Assembly: GCA_016858145.1 (NCBI GenBank)
Contig: JAEHOE010000035.1
Coordinates: forward strand, 744,001 to 808,000
Source of the DNA: Edaphochlamys debaryana
Lineage: Eukaryota; Chlorophyta; Chlorophyceae; Chlamydomonadales
Reading direction: 5' to 3'
Length of the DNA: 64,000 bases
Made by a program: the position numbers and the translations under genes. This document shows positions 10,901-22,224 of this stretch, piece after piece. How positions within the stretch are numbered: the first letter of the stretch is position 1; every line of letters starts with the position of its first letter. The notes beneath the pieces were generated by a model that ran no database searches, was not told the DNA's origin, and saw only the letters and a program-made list of their open reading frames with translations.

Positions 10901-12562
10901 TGTCATCGGCCTGCACAACATCATCGCCCCTAGCAGGCCCCCGCCTGCCAGTTGCTCGCCATGCCCCCCTGACCTCCGGGGCCCCCTGTTGCTCACGTGG
11001 GGGCCCACGTGTCGGAGGAGCCCCACCCCCACCCCCGCCCCCACCCCGTGCCCCCACCCCCCGCAGCGACGCACCTCCTTTGGCCGTACCAGGCGGGGCC
11101 GCTCGGGTCGGGCGGGGTGCGCCGGCAGCGCCTGCGCCGCCTCCGCCAGCCGCCGCGCCAGAGCCCCGCCCTGCCCCTGCCCCTGCTCCCCTCCCACCGC
11201 TGCTGCCGCCCCCTCCAGGAGGCCCTCCCCCCGGCCCTCCCCCTGGCCCTCCCCCTGGCCCTCCTCGTGGGGGGGCGGGTGCAGCGGCAGGCGCCCCTCC
11301 AGGTAGGCCGACCAGGCGGCGTGGGTGAGGGCGGCCTTGGCCTCGGGGCCAGCGGTGCGGATCACCTGCGGCAGGTGTTTGGTTTCGCCCTGTAGAACCT
11401 GTGCCGTTGAGCTTCGAGCCCCTAAATATGTGACAGTCAAGTGCCTCAGCCCCTCTGAACCCCCCGCATCGGTAAGCCACCCTCAACCCGGCCCCACCTG
11501 CGACCCCGCCTCCACCAGGCTCCGCGGCGGCCGCCAGCCCGGGCCCATGGCCGCCGTCAGCGCCGCCGACCCCAGCGCCGGCGCCTCCGCCGCCGACACC
11601 ACCACCGGCGCGCCGCCGCCCTGCGCCAGAGCACTTCCTCCGCCGCCGGCCCCTCCCCCGCCGCCTGCGCCGGAGCCTTTGCCACCGCCGCCACCCCTGC
11701 TGCCCCCGCTTCCGCATCCGCCTCCAGTACTGCCGCTGCCGCTGCTGCTGCTACTGCCGGTGGTAGCATTGGTTGCTGCCGCTGCGTCCGCGGCTTTGGA
11801 CTGGGGCTCGCCCCAGCGGAGGCGGCGGTCGATGCCGCGGGCCCGCCACGCTGACAGGCCGGGCCACTCGTGCCTGCGGGCCTGCGTGGAATGGGGTCGG
11901 GGTGCGATTGGTGTGGGGCAGGTTGCCTCGTGTGGCAGGCGAGCACCAGCCGAATGGCGCCAACCCAGATGCGGCCCCAAACACCCAGAGCGGGCTGGGG
12001 CTGGGGCTGACGCGCTCGCGCCCGTGCCGGGCACAGGTAAGCCGAGCTTGTGCCCATCCCGACGTCCCGACCCTTGCATGGACGGGCACTGACGCCCCCT
12101 GCTGGTTAGCAGCCCCTCAGCACCCCGCCTCCCGGGCCTTGCCTGTGCCACGAGGGCCGCGGCTTCCTCCGCGGTCAGGGAGGAGGCGAGGGGTCCATCG
12201 CTGATGCTGCCCGAGGAAGAGGCCTCCGCCGACTGCCCTCCGGCGCGAGCCTCCACGCCCTCCTCGCGCTCATGCACCAGACCAGGAGGGCTGTTGGGAC
12301 TGCTGGGGCCGGAGTCAGGCTCGGGTCCGTGCGCTGTATGCGCAGTGCTGATCTGCGGGGAGGCTATGGCTTGGGGGCAGGGGCTGCGACGACGAAGGCT
12401 AGGGTCTGCGGAGGTGGTGGTGCCGAAGGGGTTGCAGCGCCGCGTGGGGCGGTGGCTGGACGGGTGGTGAAGGGGGACGCACGGCGGTACTGGTGCCGCT
12501 AGAGGCGTGGGCACGCAGCCGCCGGTCCGGTGCGCTGCTTCTCGCAACTGGCCGCGAAACAT
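7917..12562 (-). CDS. DUF455 ferritin-like protein
   Basis: Family of unknown function with a ferritin-like fold. Eleven exons: 12562-12143, 11881-11498, 11365-11075, 10833-10777, 10654-10618, 10280-10220, 9928-9791, 9490-9456, 9244-9073, 8508-8409, 8243-7917, giving 673 residues. Diagnostic blocks in order: IPGHETSPLGLNGYMLHNL, AHIELNAIDLAW, QFYEDFVRVADDESRH, LGHRYGDMDAHDLLW, LAVVPMSQEARGLDAG, GLIAEEERAHVAVGVTWF and LLKGPFNHSERA. Glu of HIEL, DDExRH and EExxH are the likely di-metal ligands (inference from the fold). The first 250 residues are Ser/Arg/Gly-rich and may include a transit peptide; the exact start is uncertain. The first intron (11882-12142) appears to use a GC donor, CAG|GCAAGG. 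It is 261 nt and open, so it could instead be coding. The C-terminal tail is basic and low-complexity. Confidence 0.88.
8569..8965. mobile_element. MITE-like repeat, copy 2 (397 bp)
   Basis: Second copy of the 6090-6486 element, in the same orientation. It sits wholly inside the DUF455 intron 8509-9072, away from both splice sites. The inverted ends match those of copy 1. Confidence 0.7.
9495..9525. repeat. (TGGG)n microsatellite running into a G tract
   Basis: At least five TGGG units followed by a run of about ten G, in the DUF455 intron next to the acceptor of the small exon 9456-9490. Confidence 0.8.
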
Positions 12563-12975
12563 CGTTGGCTACGTCGAACGGCTCGGCTGCCCAGTGCACC
12601 AACTCTGTGGCCGCGATTTGTCGCGTGCGGGTATGGCCAGAAGGTCCAGGAACGAGGGGCAAAGTCACCAATCGCGTATGCAGGAGTTTGTGTGTGCAAA
12701 GGTCGCGCGAGAGTGCCGTGGGACAGCGGTGCCGTGGAGCAGGAAGTCCTGCCGTCGCTCGGCGCAATGCCGATGCTTGCTGCCGAGCCTCCAGGTCCCG
12801 GTCATACCCGCGACACTCCCTCACCACGTTACTCGCATCCACTGCTTCCCTTCTATTAGGGGGGCCAGAGCCATCCACGGCACTGGCGACTGAGGCTGGC
12901 CCCTCCCAGCCCTTTCTTCCAGCCTAACCTAGTCCTTGGCCGTCCATACGGCAGTAGGTAGCTGGTAGGGCAAAA
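12563..12975. promoter_or_regulatory. Divergent promoter region between DUF455 (-) and CRNKL1 (+)
   Basis: The two genes are head to head with about 410 bp between their inferred start codons, so their promoters and leaders must share this stretch. No TATA box stands out. Part may belong to the DUF455 N-terminus or leader. Confidence 0.5.
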
Positions 12976-15900
12976 ATGGCGGAGCCCAGAGTGCCCAAGC
13001 AGGAGCTGCCGCGCACAACGCGCGTTAAGAACAAGCAGCCCGCGGACAAGCAGATCACTGCTGAGCAGCTGCTGCGTGAGGCGAAGGAAATCCAGCTTGA
13101 GGACGACTACAAGGCGCCCAAGCAGATTATCACTGACCCGGAGGAGCTCGCTGAGTACCGTCTCTCCAAGCGGAAGGAGTTTGAGGACCTCGTACGTCGT
13201 GTTGGCAGGTTCAACGGAGGAGTATGGGTCAAGGTGCGCTCGGGCGGCGAGTGGGCGGGGGCATGCGCTCTTGCACCCCGACATTGTGTCGTGCTTACTT
13301 CGCCACCAATAGCATGACTGTCGCACCGCTTCACCGATAGCAGCTAACGGCTTGTAGGATTCGCTTCGGGAATGCATGGTTTGACGAGATCGCCAGCCGT
13401 TTGCCAGCGCCTGCTGGCAAGGAGGCTGCTTTGACCAGCGCCGTGTGATTCCAGCACTGAGCGGTCGGTTGCCGGGGGCATGCGGCCAGCGGGAGAGCCG
13501 GGCCGGGGGCACACGCCCCCCCCCCCCCTCACCCACCCCCCTTCAACTGACCGCCCTGCGCTCTGACCACCCCCGCCGCCTTCCCTTCTCCCAACACAGT
13601 ACGCGACATGGGAGGAGCAGCAGAAGGACTTTCGGCGCGCTCGCTCGGTTTGGGAGCGAGCGCTAGCCATCGAGTACCGCAACGTCAGCGTGTGGCTCAA
13701 GGTGGGGTCGCAGGCCTGGCGGGGCTCGGCGGCAACGGGCGGAGAACGGACAGACCAGGGAAGGGCAGGCCAGGAGTGCAGGGGTCCTCACGGCGGGGCC
13801 GAAGAGGGCATGGCCGTGCTGCTGACTGCACCCGTAACAAGGCTCAGGCGCGGGCGTGGGACCCGCCGGTGTGTGTGTGGAGAGGGTGCAGCCGCCAATC
13901 AGGCACGTGCCCTCGCCCAGCCTTGGCCTACGTCTGGTTCCACATGCGGAAGATCGGCGCTGGCAGCGCGCCCGGAGCAGCACAGGGGAGGCTGCGTGCA
14001 GGGGAGTGCCAGCATGGGGCGGCGCTCTGGCGCCAGAGGACATCCCGGCAAGCAGGCACAAACGTGGTCCAGCACGTCAGCCACCACTGACGCCAGCACC
14101 ATGGCCGGCACGCCTGCGGGTGGGGCCTGGCTTGGGGCCAGGCAGTAGGCAGCATGGGCACCCCTTGGCCGCGGGCCCAGGCTTGGAGGCTGGGTCGCGA
14201 CCTGGAGGGGCGGGACCTGGCTGTGGAGCAGAGGACTCGGATTATGGCGGAAGGAGCACTGGCCACCCCGCGTTGGCCTCGGGCAGCGCTCGGCGGCTGG
14301 CATGCGGCCCGGGGTGCAGGGCGAGGGGCTCGGCAGTGAAAACCGCGGCCCGTGGGTGCAACGCGGGCGGGCCCTTCCACCGGACGGCCGCCACCGCCCC
14401 TCTTCGCCCCAGCCTGCTGCTTCTTCCCCCCCTGCCTACCCCCCCTGCCCTCACCCTTATCCACCCCCAACCCCCCTCCCCCTCCCTCCCCGCCTCACCA
14501 CCCCCAGTACGCCGAGATGGAGATGCGGCACCGCTTCGTCAACCACGCGCGCAACGTGTGGGACCGCGCCGTGAGCCTGCTGCCGCGCATCGACCAGCTG
14601 TGGTACAAGTACATCCACATGGAGGAGATGCTGGGCAACGTGGCGGGCGCGCGGCAGGTACGGCACACGTGCGCAGTTGTACGGCATACGTGCACTTGTA
14701 CGACAGGGAAGAGGAGGGTGTTTGGGGAGGGGGCCATGGGGGGGAGGGGGGATGCCCTAGCCGTCGCTCCTTGCCAACCGCACCTTGCCCCCTTCCCCCT
14801 CCCGCCCGCAGGTGTTTGAGCGGTGGATGCGGTTCGAGCCGGACCACACGGGCTGGATGGCGTACGTCAAGGTGGGGGGGGGCGGTTGGCGAGGGAGCAC
14901 CTCGAGGGGAGAAGGGGACTGGGCAGGGGCGGGCGCTGAAGGGCAGGAGTGAGTCCTTTGGGACACTGCCACACGGGTTGTGGACGGGGACGTTGGGAAC
15001 TGGGGGCCAAACGGAAAGCGCGGCGAAGGGTGCAGAGAGCAGGCGTGGCCCCCTCCCGCCCGGGCCCTCTTGCCGGGAGCCGCTTGTTGTGCTGTACACC
15101 CCTCTGCCGGCCCAGTCGGCCCCGAACTTGCCGTCCTTGCCTCAACCCCTCTCGCCCCCTTACTCTCCGTCCTTGCCTCAACCCCCCTCCCCCCAGTTCG
15201 AGCTCCGCTACAACGAGGTGGAGCGCGCCCGGGCCATCTTCGAGCGCTACGTGCAGATCCTGCCCACGGTCAAGGTGGGGGTGTAAGGGAGGATGTAGGG
15301 GAGGGCAGGGGGAGGGGGGAGGGGGGGGGAGAGGGGGGAGGCGGGGTCCTGATTGGGATGGGGAGCGATGGGCTAGCTTCACGCGGGGTTGGGGCAGGGT
15401 CACCGGCTTCCCGGCACCACTGCTCACCTCGCTCGCCTCCAACCTCCCCGCCCCCATCCCCCAACCCGCCGCCCCCGCTCCCCCTCCAGGCCTGGGTCCG
15501 CTACGCCAAGTTCGAGATGCAGAATGGGGAGGTGGCGCTGGCGCGGCAGTGCTACGAGCGGGCGGTGGAGGAGCTGGGGGAGGACGCGCAGACGGTGTGT
15601 GTGTGTGGGGGGGTGCGGGTGGGGAGGGAGGCCGGGATGGGTGAGGACGGGGGGGTGGTTGGCGTGGCATGGTGGGGCTGGGACGGTGCATCCGAGGAGG
15701 GGCTCTCCCGGTGGCCGGTGCTTGACTGACAAACACGTTGGCTCGGAGGACGTGATGCGATCCGCCCCTTCCGCCCCCTTACTCCCAGCGGTCTTGGGAG
15801 CCAGTATCAGCATGGAGCTCTTTCCGCAAGTTGGCTGGGAGAAGGGAGAAGTAATCGGCCCATCTCTCTCCCCCTCAATCCCTCTTGCACATGCTCAGGA

Positions 15901-18900
15901 GGAGTTCTTCATCAAGTTCGCCGAGTTTGAGGAGAAGGCCAAGGAGATGGAGCGGGCGAGGGCCATCTACCGCTACGCCCTGGACCACATCCCCAAGGTA
16001 CGGGCTCACGGGCCGTACACCTGCCGTACTGTCGTCAGCATCGTGCCGTCGTGCTGTGCCGTACGGGCGGCACTATCTCTCCCTGCAACCCCCTCCAAGC
16101 CCATGCCTGCTCGCCACCCCCTACCTCCGCCGACCCTGACGCCCCTCCCCTCCCCCCCTGCCCCTCTCCCCCCCCTTCCCCCCAGTCCTCCGCGCCCACG
16201 CTCTACGCCCGCTTCGTAGGGTTTGAGAAGCAGCACGGCGACCGGGAGGGCATCGAGCAGGTGGTGGTCAGCAAGCGCAGGTGGGGGGGGGGGGGGTCGT
16301 GGGGGGAGCGTCAAGAGGGGGTGAAGTGTAGAGGGGTGGGGTGGAAATCGGGTTTGGGGGTATCCAAAGGGTTGAGGGAGGGGCGCATCGACTGATGGAC
16401 GGGAAGCGACACTCGGGATGGTGCGCGTGGGTCATAGGAAGGAAGGGCCAGGGGAGTCGGAGGAGCACGGAGCGAGGCCGGGCGGGGCCGCGGCGACAGC
16501 AGGTTGAGAGGGGAGAGGGAGAGAGGAGACGCGGCGCAACCGCTGCGCTTCGGCCAAGCAACCCCAACTGCTAACCGCCAACTGCCAACCGCAGGTTTCA
16601 GTACGAGGAGGAGGTGGCCAAGTCGCCGTACAACTACGACGCCTGGTTCGACTACATCAAGCTGGAGGAGGGCACGGGGGACGTGGAGCGCACGCGGGAG
16701 GTGCGTGGGGGGGCGGTGTGCGGGGCTTGGGCGGGTCAGGGCACACACATGACGTGACGGCTGGGGTTGTCGGAGGGTGCGTGTGTGGGGGGTGGGGTAG
16801 GGGTGGGGTGGGGAGCGGACTCGGGATTTGAACGCTGCCGCCTGGGAGGGGCTCTCCTGTTGGGTTAATTTGCGACGTGCGGAGCGCATGCGGAAGCGGA
16901 GGGTGTGTTGGCGGTAGAACCGGCCAGAGGAGGTCCGTCGGGGCAGGAAGAGCAGGGGCCTCATCTAGGTTGGGGCCCAGCCACGACCAGGCGCCGGCCG
17001 ATGGCAGGATGCAGGACCCTAGCGTGCTGACCTCGCTCCCCCCCCCGCCCCGCCCCCACGTCCCCAGGTGTACGAGCGCGCTGTGGCGCAGCTGCCGCCC
17101 TCAGCGGTTGAGAAGCGCTTCTGGAGGTGGGGCCCAGCGCGGGGGGACTCGGACGCTAGACGTTGGTTGGTTGCAATGAACCGTTGTCCTACGGCCTGGC
17201 TTCGGACGGATGTGGCAGAGGGCCGGGGTGCTGGTGCAGGTGGTTGGGATAGCGGTGAGCGGTTGGGGTAGCGGTGCAGGGGTGGCGCTGGGACATCACC
17301 CCCACACCTCTGCACGGGGCAGAGCCCACGGCCGAGGGAGCCTGGTGCGCCAGCCGACGCCCCCACCCCCGGAGGAGTAGGACTCTGAACCGTCGACCAG
17401 TTCCATGTTCCCTCCACGGCCGAGGGTTGGGGTAGCAAACCTTCGGGGCTAGCGCGCCAGCCGCCCCTCGCCATCCCAACCGCCGCCGTACACTGCCCTG
17501 ACGTACACCCGTACCGTACGGTGCTCGATTGCCGTACAGGCGGTACGTATACCTGTGGATCAAGTACGCGCTGTTCGAGGAGCTGGACGTGGGCGACCCC
17601 GAGCGCACGCGCGAGGTGTACCGCGCCGCGCTGGAGCTCATCCCGCACCGCCAGTTCACGTTCGCCAAGGTGGGGGGTGGAGGCTCGGGGTGGGGGTGCA
17701 CGGAGCCCAGATTCGTATTTCTAGAGCACGGCCTGGTGAACGGGCAGCGGATCCTACGGCAATCTGTCAACGGCGGGGGTGGGCATGGAGGGTCTTGGAG
17801 ACGGGGTCAGGTGCGCTACGATGGCACTTTGTCCGTTTGCTCGCTCGTTTCGGTGGCGACCTGACGGGTACCCTAGTGATGAGGCTCCCTGACACAGCCC
17901 TCGTCGCTCCCCGGATCCGTACCCGAATCCAGGTCTGGATCCTGGCCGCCAAGTTTGAGATCCGGCAGCGGAACGTGGAGGCGGCGCGGCGGCTGCTGGG
18001 CCGCGCCATCGGCACGTGCCCCAAGGAGAAGCTCTTCAAGTCGTACATCGAGCTGGAGCTGACCATGGGCAACGTCGAGCGGTACGATGTCGTACCGATC
18101 TTACTAAAGCTATCTCTGCGTGCGTACGGCAACACACCGCACGTTGCTGCATAATGGGAGGCTGTCTTCTCCTGCTTAGTATATTGCCCGTTGTCCCCTC
18201 GTCTTCCCGCCGTACAGCGTACGGAAGCTGTACGAGAAGTACCTCGAGTGGCGACCGTCCAACGTGGGCGCATGGGTGCGGTACGCCGACCTGGAGCGAT
18301 CGCTGGGCGAGGTGAGGGCGGGCGGGTGGAGGGGTAGCGGGGGGGGCTGGCTTCATGGGCCGGTCTCATGGAGCGTCAGGCAAGAGCTATGGGAAGTTGC
18401 AGCTGCGGCTTGGATGCAGGGTGTTGGATTGGGGCCAGGTGTTGGATTGGGGCCGTCAGAGAGCGGTGGAATGGCCAGAGGCAGGCTGCTCATGGCGTCT
18501 TCCGCCAGGCTCTGCTTTGTGATGCTACGTCCACACCCTATCCCTACTGTCAACGATCGGGCTCACCCAAACCCCACCCACCCCCCAGGTGGACCGCTGC
18601 CGGGCGCTGTACGAGCTGGCCATCGGACAGCCGCTGCTGGACATGCCGGAGGCGCTGTGGAAGGTGTGTTGAGGGGGAACGGGATTACCAGGGGGGAAGG
18701 CGGGGCTGGGGGAGGATCTGTGTTTTGACACGCGCCAGACATGCCGGAGGCGCTGTGGAGATGGGAGTGTGGACGGCGGGGCGTGTACTTATGGCGGTGG
18801 TGGTGACAGGCGTAGGGAGCAACACCCTAGGGTCGCTGGCGGCCGATATGGTCCCTACGGCCTGCACCACACGGCCCAGGGGAGGCATGCTGCAGTGGTC

Positions 18901-20802
18901 GCACCTGGCCGCTGGGTGGGCCCCGCCACCTTTGCGCATGCTTGCCACCTTTGCGCATGCTTGCCTACGATCCCCGCAGTCGTACATCGACTTCGAGATC
19001 ACGGAGGGCGAGCGGGAGCGCGTACGGCTGCTGTACACTCGCCTGCTGGACCGCACCAAGCACGTCAAGGTACGGCAGGGCGGGGCCGGAAGTCTGGGAC
19101 AGGGATGGACCCAGGGTTGCATGCTTGTGCAGGGTTGTGCCGCCCCACCGCCCTGGACTCGTGTGTCACGGCGAGGCAGGGCCACCGGAACAGGGACAGG
19201 GCTGCACATATGCTGAGCGGGGACTGGGCTGGACTTTGGTTATGGTGCCTCACGACGCAGCCCCGTGTGCCCGCTCCGCCCCTCCGCAGGTGTGGCTGTC
19301 GTTCGCGCGCTTCGAGGCCTCCCCCATGCCCGTGGCAGGGGAGGGCGAGGACGGGTGAGCTGGAGGGGGCAGGGGCAGTGGGTACAAAGGGCGGAGGGGC
19401 CCTGGGTAGGCAGGCAGGCGGAGTTGCATGGCGCCTACGTCGCCCCTTTCTGCCCGGCCCTCATATGCACCCCGGCCCCCGACCCGCAGGCAGCCCGCGC
19501 CGCCGCCCCCGGAGGAGGGCCCCGAGTCGGCCCCCGCCCGCGCAGCACGGGCACGTGGCGTGTACGACCAGGTAAGGCCGTACGACACGCTGTGGCTGGC
19601 CCATGCAGCGCTTTGCAGGGCAGATTTGAGGGGCCCGTGGGTCAGCTCCTCCGGGCTTCCCCCCTGAATGTCTCGTCCCTTGCCCCCCTCATCCCTCTCC
19701 TCCCCCCCAGGCCTTCAAGACGCTCCGCGACATCGCCCCGGGCGCCAAGGAGGAGGCGGTGATGCTACTGGAGGCGTGGAAGGCGTTCGAGGGGGAGCAG
19801 GAGTGGAGGTGGGGACTGGGGCGTTGGGGAGGGGGGTATGTGCGGGGGGAGTCGGGGGTGCTGTCAGTGCGCGGGGAGCGGCAGGCAAGCGAGCCGTCAC
19901 GGTCGCGCAGTGCAGAAGGAGCGGGGGCGGGGCGGGGTACATCGACCCGGCCGGCCAGGGTGTTGGGGACGATGCGCGTGACTGGCCCGGGCTATGTGGT
20001 GTGGTTAGCCGGGCTAAGATCTGGATCTATTTTGTCCAGCTGGCCCAACCGCTAACGCCCAACTCCCAACCGCCACAACCGCCCCCCAGCGACCCCGCCG
20101 AGCGCTCCAAGCGTGTGGCCGAGGTGGAGAAGAAGATGCCCCGCCGCGTCAAGCGCAAGCGGCCCATCACCACGGAGGACGGGCACGAGGTGGGGCGGGC
20201 AAGGGGCGGGGGCGGGCGAAAGCGGGGAACAGGACGGGGTGGGGGCAGTGTACTCAGTGGGGGTGGGGGCCGCTCAAAGCCGAGGTGCACCCTGACGAGC
20301 TGGCCTCGCGAGCAACAGCGCACTAGCTGCGCACTAACTGTCGACCCCCAACCACCAACCGCCAACCGCCACGCAGGTGGGCACCGAGGAGTACTACGAC
20401 TACATCTTCCCCGAGGAGGGCGCCGCCGCGCCCGGGCTCAAGCTGCTGGAAGCGGCGTACCGCTGGAAGCGGCAGAAGCGGGGGGCCTCGCCCTCGGAGG
20501 CGGAGGCAGCGGGGGCGGACGGGGCCGAGGCGGCGGGCGCAGGGCCCAGCTCGGCCAACCAGGCGGCACAGGACTTCCTCGCGGGCCTGGCGGGGACCGG
20601 GTTCGGGAAGCAGGGCGGGGAAGGCGCGGGCGAGGAGGCGGCTGGGAGAGGCGGGCAAGGGCAGGCGATGGAGGAGGATGGCGGTGCCGGGAAGGGCGAC
20701 GGGGAGGGCCCGGCGGCCGGGCGGCCGGGCGGGGAGGACGACGGGGGCGAGGCGGGGCCCGGGCGAGGGGCCGCTGACGCTGGCGCCGAGGCCAGCGACT
20801 GA
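12976..20802 (+). CDS. CRNKL1: Crooked-neck-like pre-mRNA splicing factor (CRNKL1/Clf1)
   Basis: HAT-repeat scaffold of the NineTeen complex in the spliceosome (family knowledge). Twenty exons: 12976-13233, 13600-13701, 14508-14657, 14812-14871, 15197-15274, 15490-15594, 15899-15997, 16186-16280, 16595-16700, 17068-17126, 17540-17669, 17933-18081, 18218-18311, 18589-18663, 18980-19069, 19290-19354, 19490-19571, 19711-19808, 20090-20189, 20377-20802. All have GT-AG borders and matching phases, giving 806 residues. The N-terminus has [16 protein letters not shown] repeats then run almost to the C-terminus, for example [57 protein letters not shown] and [15 protein letters not shown]. After the conserved [12 protein letters not shown] the last exon adds about 110 Gly/Ala/Glu-rich residues, probably disordered. 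Very strong match along the whole length. Confidence 0.97.
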
Positions 20803-22224
20803 GCGGTCTCCGCGTTTGGGCTGACGCTGTCGTGTGGATACCCTGTCGTGACGTGGCATGACTTGATGACTTATAACCAGGGACGTGTAGGGACGGCCTG
20901 ACCAGGGCACGCCGACGGATGACAAACGGCTGGCGACGCAGGAGCGGCGGTGGCTGAGGAGGACCGTGCATGGATCTGTGACGACGGCGACCGACGGATT
21001 GGCGGCTAGTACCACTGGGGGTCACCAGCGGGGGCTGGTGCCTGGTGGGCTGCTGTGTTGGCGAGTGCGTGACGGCTGGAGGAGGCCGCGGGCGCGCAAA
21101 TCGTGGAAGAGGTCGGTCTGTAAGGAGCGGGTAGCTGTGAAGCTGCGTCCTGGCACGGCAGGAGCCTAGGACCACATGGGCCCAAGCCTGGGGAGCTGCT
21201 CAGGCCCGATGACACCCGCGCCGTTCGCCTCTGGTCCGGGCCCAGATCCGAGCAGGCGCTGAGCCCTGCCGAGTCGCAGAGCGTGGCGAGACATGCTTGG
21301 TCATGGCCTGCGCGGGCCGGCTGCGCAAATAAAGATCGTATCGCGAGGGGACACCTCGGCGCCAGCACAGAGGATACCGCGGGGACAGGGTGTCGGGCTG
21401 GGGACACCGCGTGCCGGCGTGTCCCTTCGGAGCGGAACGGAGCTGTGCGAAAGCGCCTCGGCGGTTGTGCGCCGCGCCTTGACTCGAGCAGGCTCGAGCC
21501 AACACGATTGACTCCCCCTCTGAAGCCAGTTGAAAGCATCAGGGGCTGGGGAGTGCGTGCCAGTGCGCTGGAGGCTCGCTGGCGGCGCTGGGGGTCAGCC
21601 GGGCCCAGCAGATCCGCCGGCCGCTGGATCGCAAGCTGGGCCCGCGTTCCAGCGGGACCGTCGCGGACGGATCGGCCGCAAGCAACCCCAGCACGCGGTG
21701 CCTTGACGCCGAGGCCATACCTTGAGCACACGCGCTTTCCAAACTGAGCTCTGAGCCAACCAACTGGCTTCCTCGCCGCGGATAACGTGGCGATTCTAGG
21801 CAATCTTGCGACGCCCAACGTACTGAGGTGCGTGCAGGGTCCTTGGCACACGTGTTACTTCTACGAGTCACACTGGAGCTATCGGAGCTGGCGGGCGCGT
21901 GGAAGGAAGCTATCCCTAGTCGGGACGCGGGGGAAAGATTTCCCCAGATTTGCGGGTGTCGCGTTGGCGACTGTGCTACCCCGGGATCGCTAGAGGGTGA
22001 TGTAGAGGGGACAGTGGACAAGGCGCGAGGGCGCGAGCGCGTCTCCCGGCTCCTCCTGCTGCGCGTGCACCGGCCAGCGAGCAGCAACGAGAAGCTCGCC
22101 AGCTTGCTGTCGGTTCTTCGCACGACTGCCTTCTCCGCGCTCCATCTGCTCAATGATGGTGCCCTTTATACGTGCTGACCAGTTCCTGCGCTTCTTCTGC
22201 CCGCAGGGAGAACATCTCGCTGAA
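20803..22224. other. CRNKL1 3'UTR and upstream region of the next gene
   Basis: No convincing gene. It contains the CRNKL1 poly(A) word. Near the right end, TTCTGCCCGCAG ending at 22206 is a good splice acceptor, so the next gene probably has a leader exon in this stretch. The frame around 22030-22180 (LLLLRVHRPASSNEKLASLL) is a weak coding candidate. Confidence 0.45.
21119..21123 (+). terminator. TGTAA poly(A) word for CRNKL1
   Basis: TGTAA about 317 nt past the stop codon, at the position expected for algal 3'-end formation. Confidence 0.55.

Noticed and set aside
13856..15286. 476-residue plus-strand frame
   Set aside because: It runs through CRNKL1 introns and exons in the wrong frame; the HAT-repeat exons in the correct frames explain the region.
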